Shown here: one piece after another, positions 5,576 to 5,686 of the stretch | Layout: each line of letters opens with the position of its first letter | How positions within the stretch are numbered: position 1 is the stretch's first letter | Source of the DNA: Draconibacterium sp. | GTDB lineage: Bacteria; Bacteroidota; Bacteroidia; Bacteroidales; Prolixibacteraceae | Direction of reading: 5' to 3' | Length of the DNA: 5,686 nucleotides | Assembly: GCA_015493625.1 (NCBI GenBank) | Contig: WGCT01000473.1 | Coordinates: 1-5,686 of the forward strand | The notes under the pieces: model-generated | What the model was told of the DNA's origin: nothing | The model's input: only the letters and a program-made list of their open reading frames with translations | The model's database searches: none | Made by a program: the position numbers and the translations under genes

Positions 5576-5686
5576 CTGGTACATTACTGAAAAGAATTAG
5601 AAACCTTTTATACTTGTAATAATTTGAACTTTATAATTCTAATGGTTCGGTACATTTTTATAAATATCTCATAAACAGAGAATTAC
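5576..5686. other. Non-coding tail of the window
   Basis: No gene is visible. There is a direct repeat GGTACATT at 5578-5585 and 5649-5656, and a short inverted pair ATTAGAA/TTCTAAT (5596-5602 and 5637-5643). Both are short enough to be chance. No convincing terminator follows the thioredoxin gene. Confidence 0.4.

Noticed and set aside
5578..5656. GGTACATT direct repeat with the inner ATTAGAA/TTCTAAT pair as another small insertion
   Set aside because: The inverted bases are short, far apart and not at the repeat edges, so chance in AT-rich DNA explains them.

Overview
The window looks like a piece of a Bacteroidota chromosome, probably class Bacteroidia; a Marinilabiliales/Prolixibacteraceae-like host is only a guess. 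The evidence is AT-rich spacers, A-rich leaders without clear Shine-Dalgarno sequences, TAnnTTTG-type promoter elements, a DUF4296-type lipoprotein and a short secreted beta-barrel protein. All recognisable genes read on the + strand. No rRNA, tRNA or CRISPR array was seen.

Layout: (1) 1-1376 holds the last codons of a possible upstream gene, overlapping by one base (TGATG) the start of a complete radA, a DNA repair and recombination ATPase. (2) 1541-3129 is a two-gene unit with a 4-bp ATGA overlap: a small DUF4296-type lipoprotein and a COG0402-type amidohydrolase/deaminase. A 9-bp perfect hairpin 38 bp past the second stop may end the transcript. (3) 3130-3753 is a 624-bp non-coding stretch with a good Bacteroidota-type promoter at 3356-3385 and a 199-bp non-coding mobile element at 3526-3724. 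The element has 15-bp terminal inverted repeats (14/15 matching) and is flanked by a perfect 8-bp target duplication, TAAAAATG. (4) 3754-4449 is a signal-peptide-bearing outer-membrane beta-barrel protein, followed by a perfect 14-bp stem-loop, a probable terminator. (5) 4573-5575 is a thioredoxin-fold lipoprotein gene split by a frameshift near 4954-4959. The 5' part has the lipoprotein signal and an EF-hand-like loop, and the 3' part has the WCGPC active site. The last 111 bases hold no gene.

The genes do not form one pathway: radA is housekeeping, the lipoprotein/amidohydrolase pair is probably one operon, and the last two genes are separate envelope-protein units. The most notable object is the MITE-like element. 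It lies 29 bp before the beta-barrel gene and between that gene and its best visible promoter, so it lengthens the leader by 207 bp and adds a strongly foldable segment. No convincing new multi-gene system is present.
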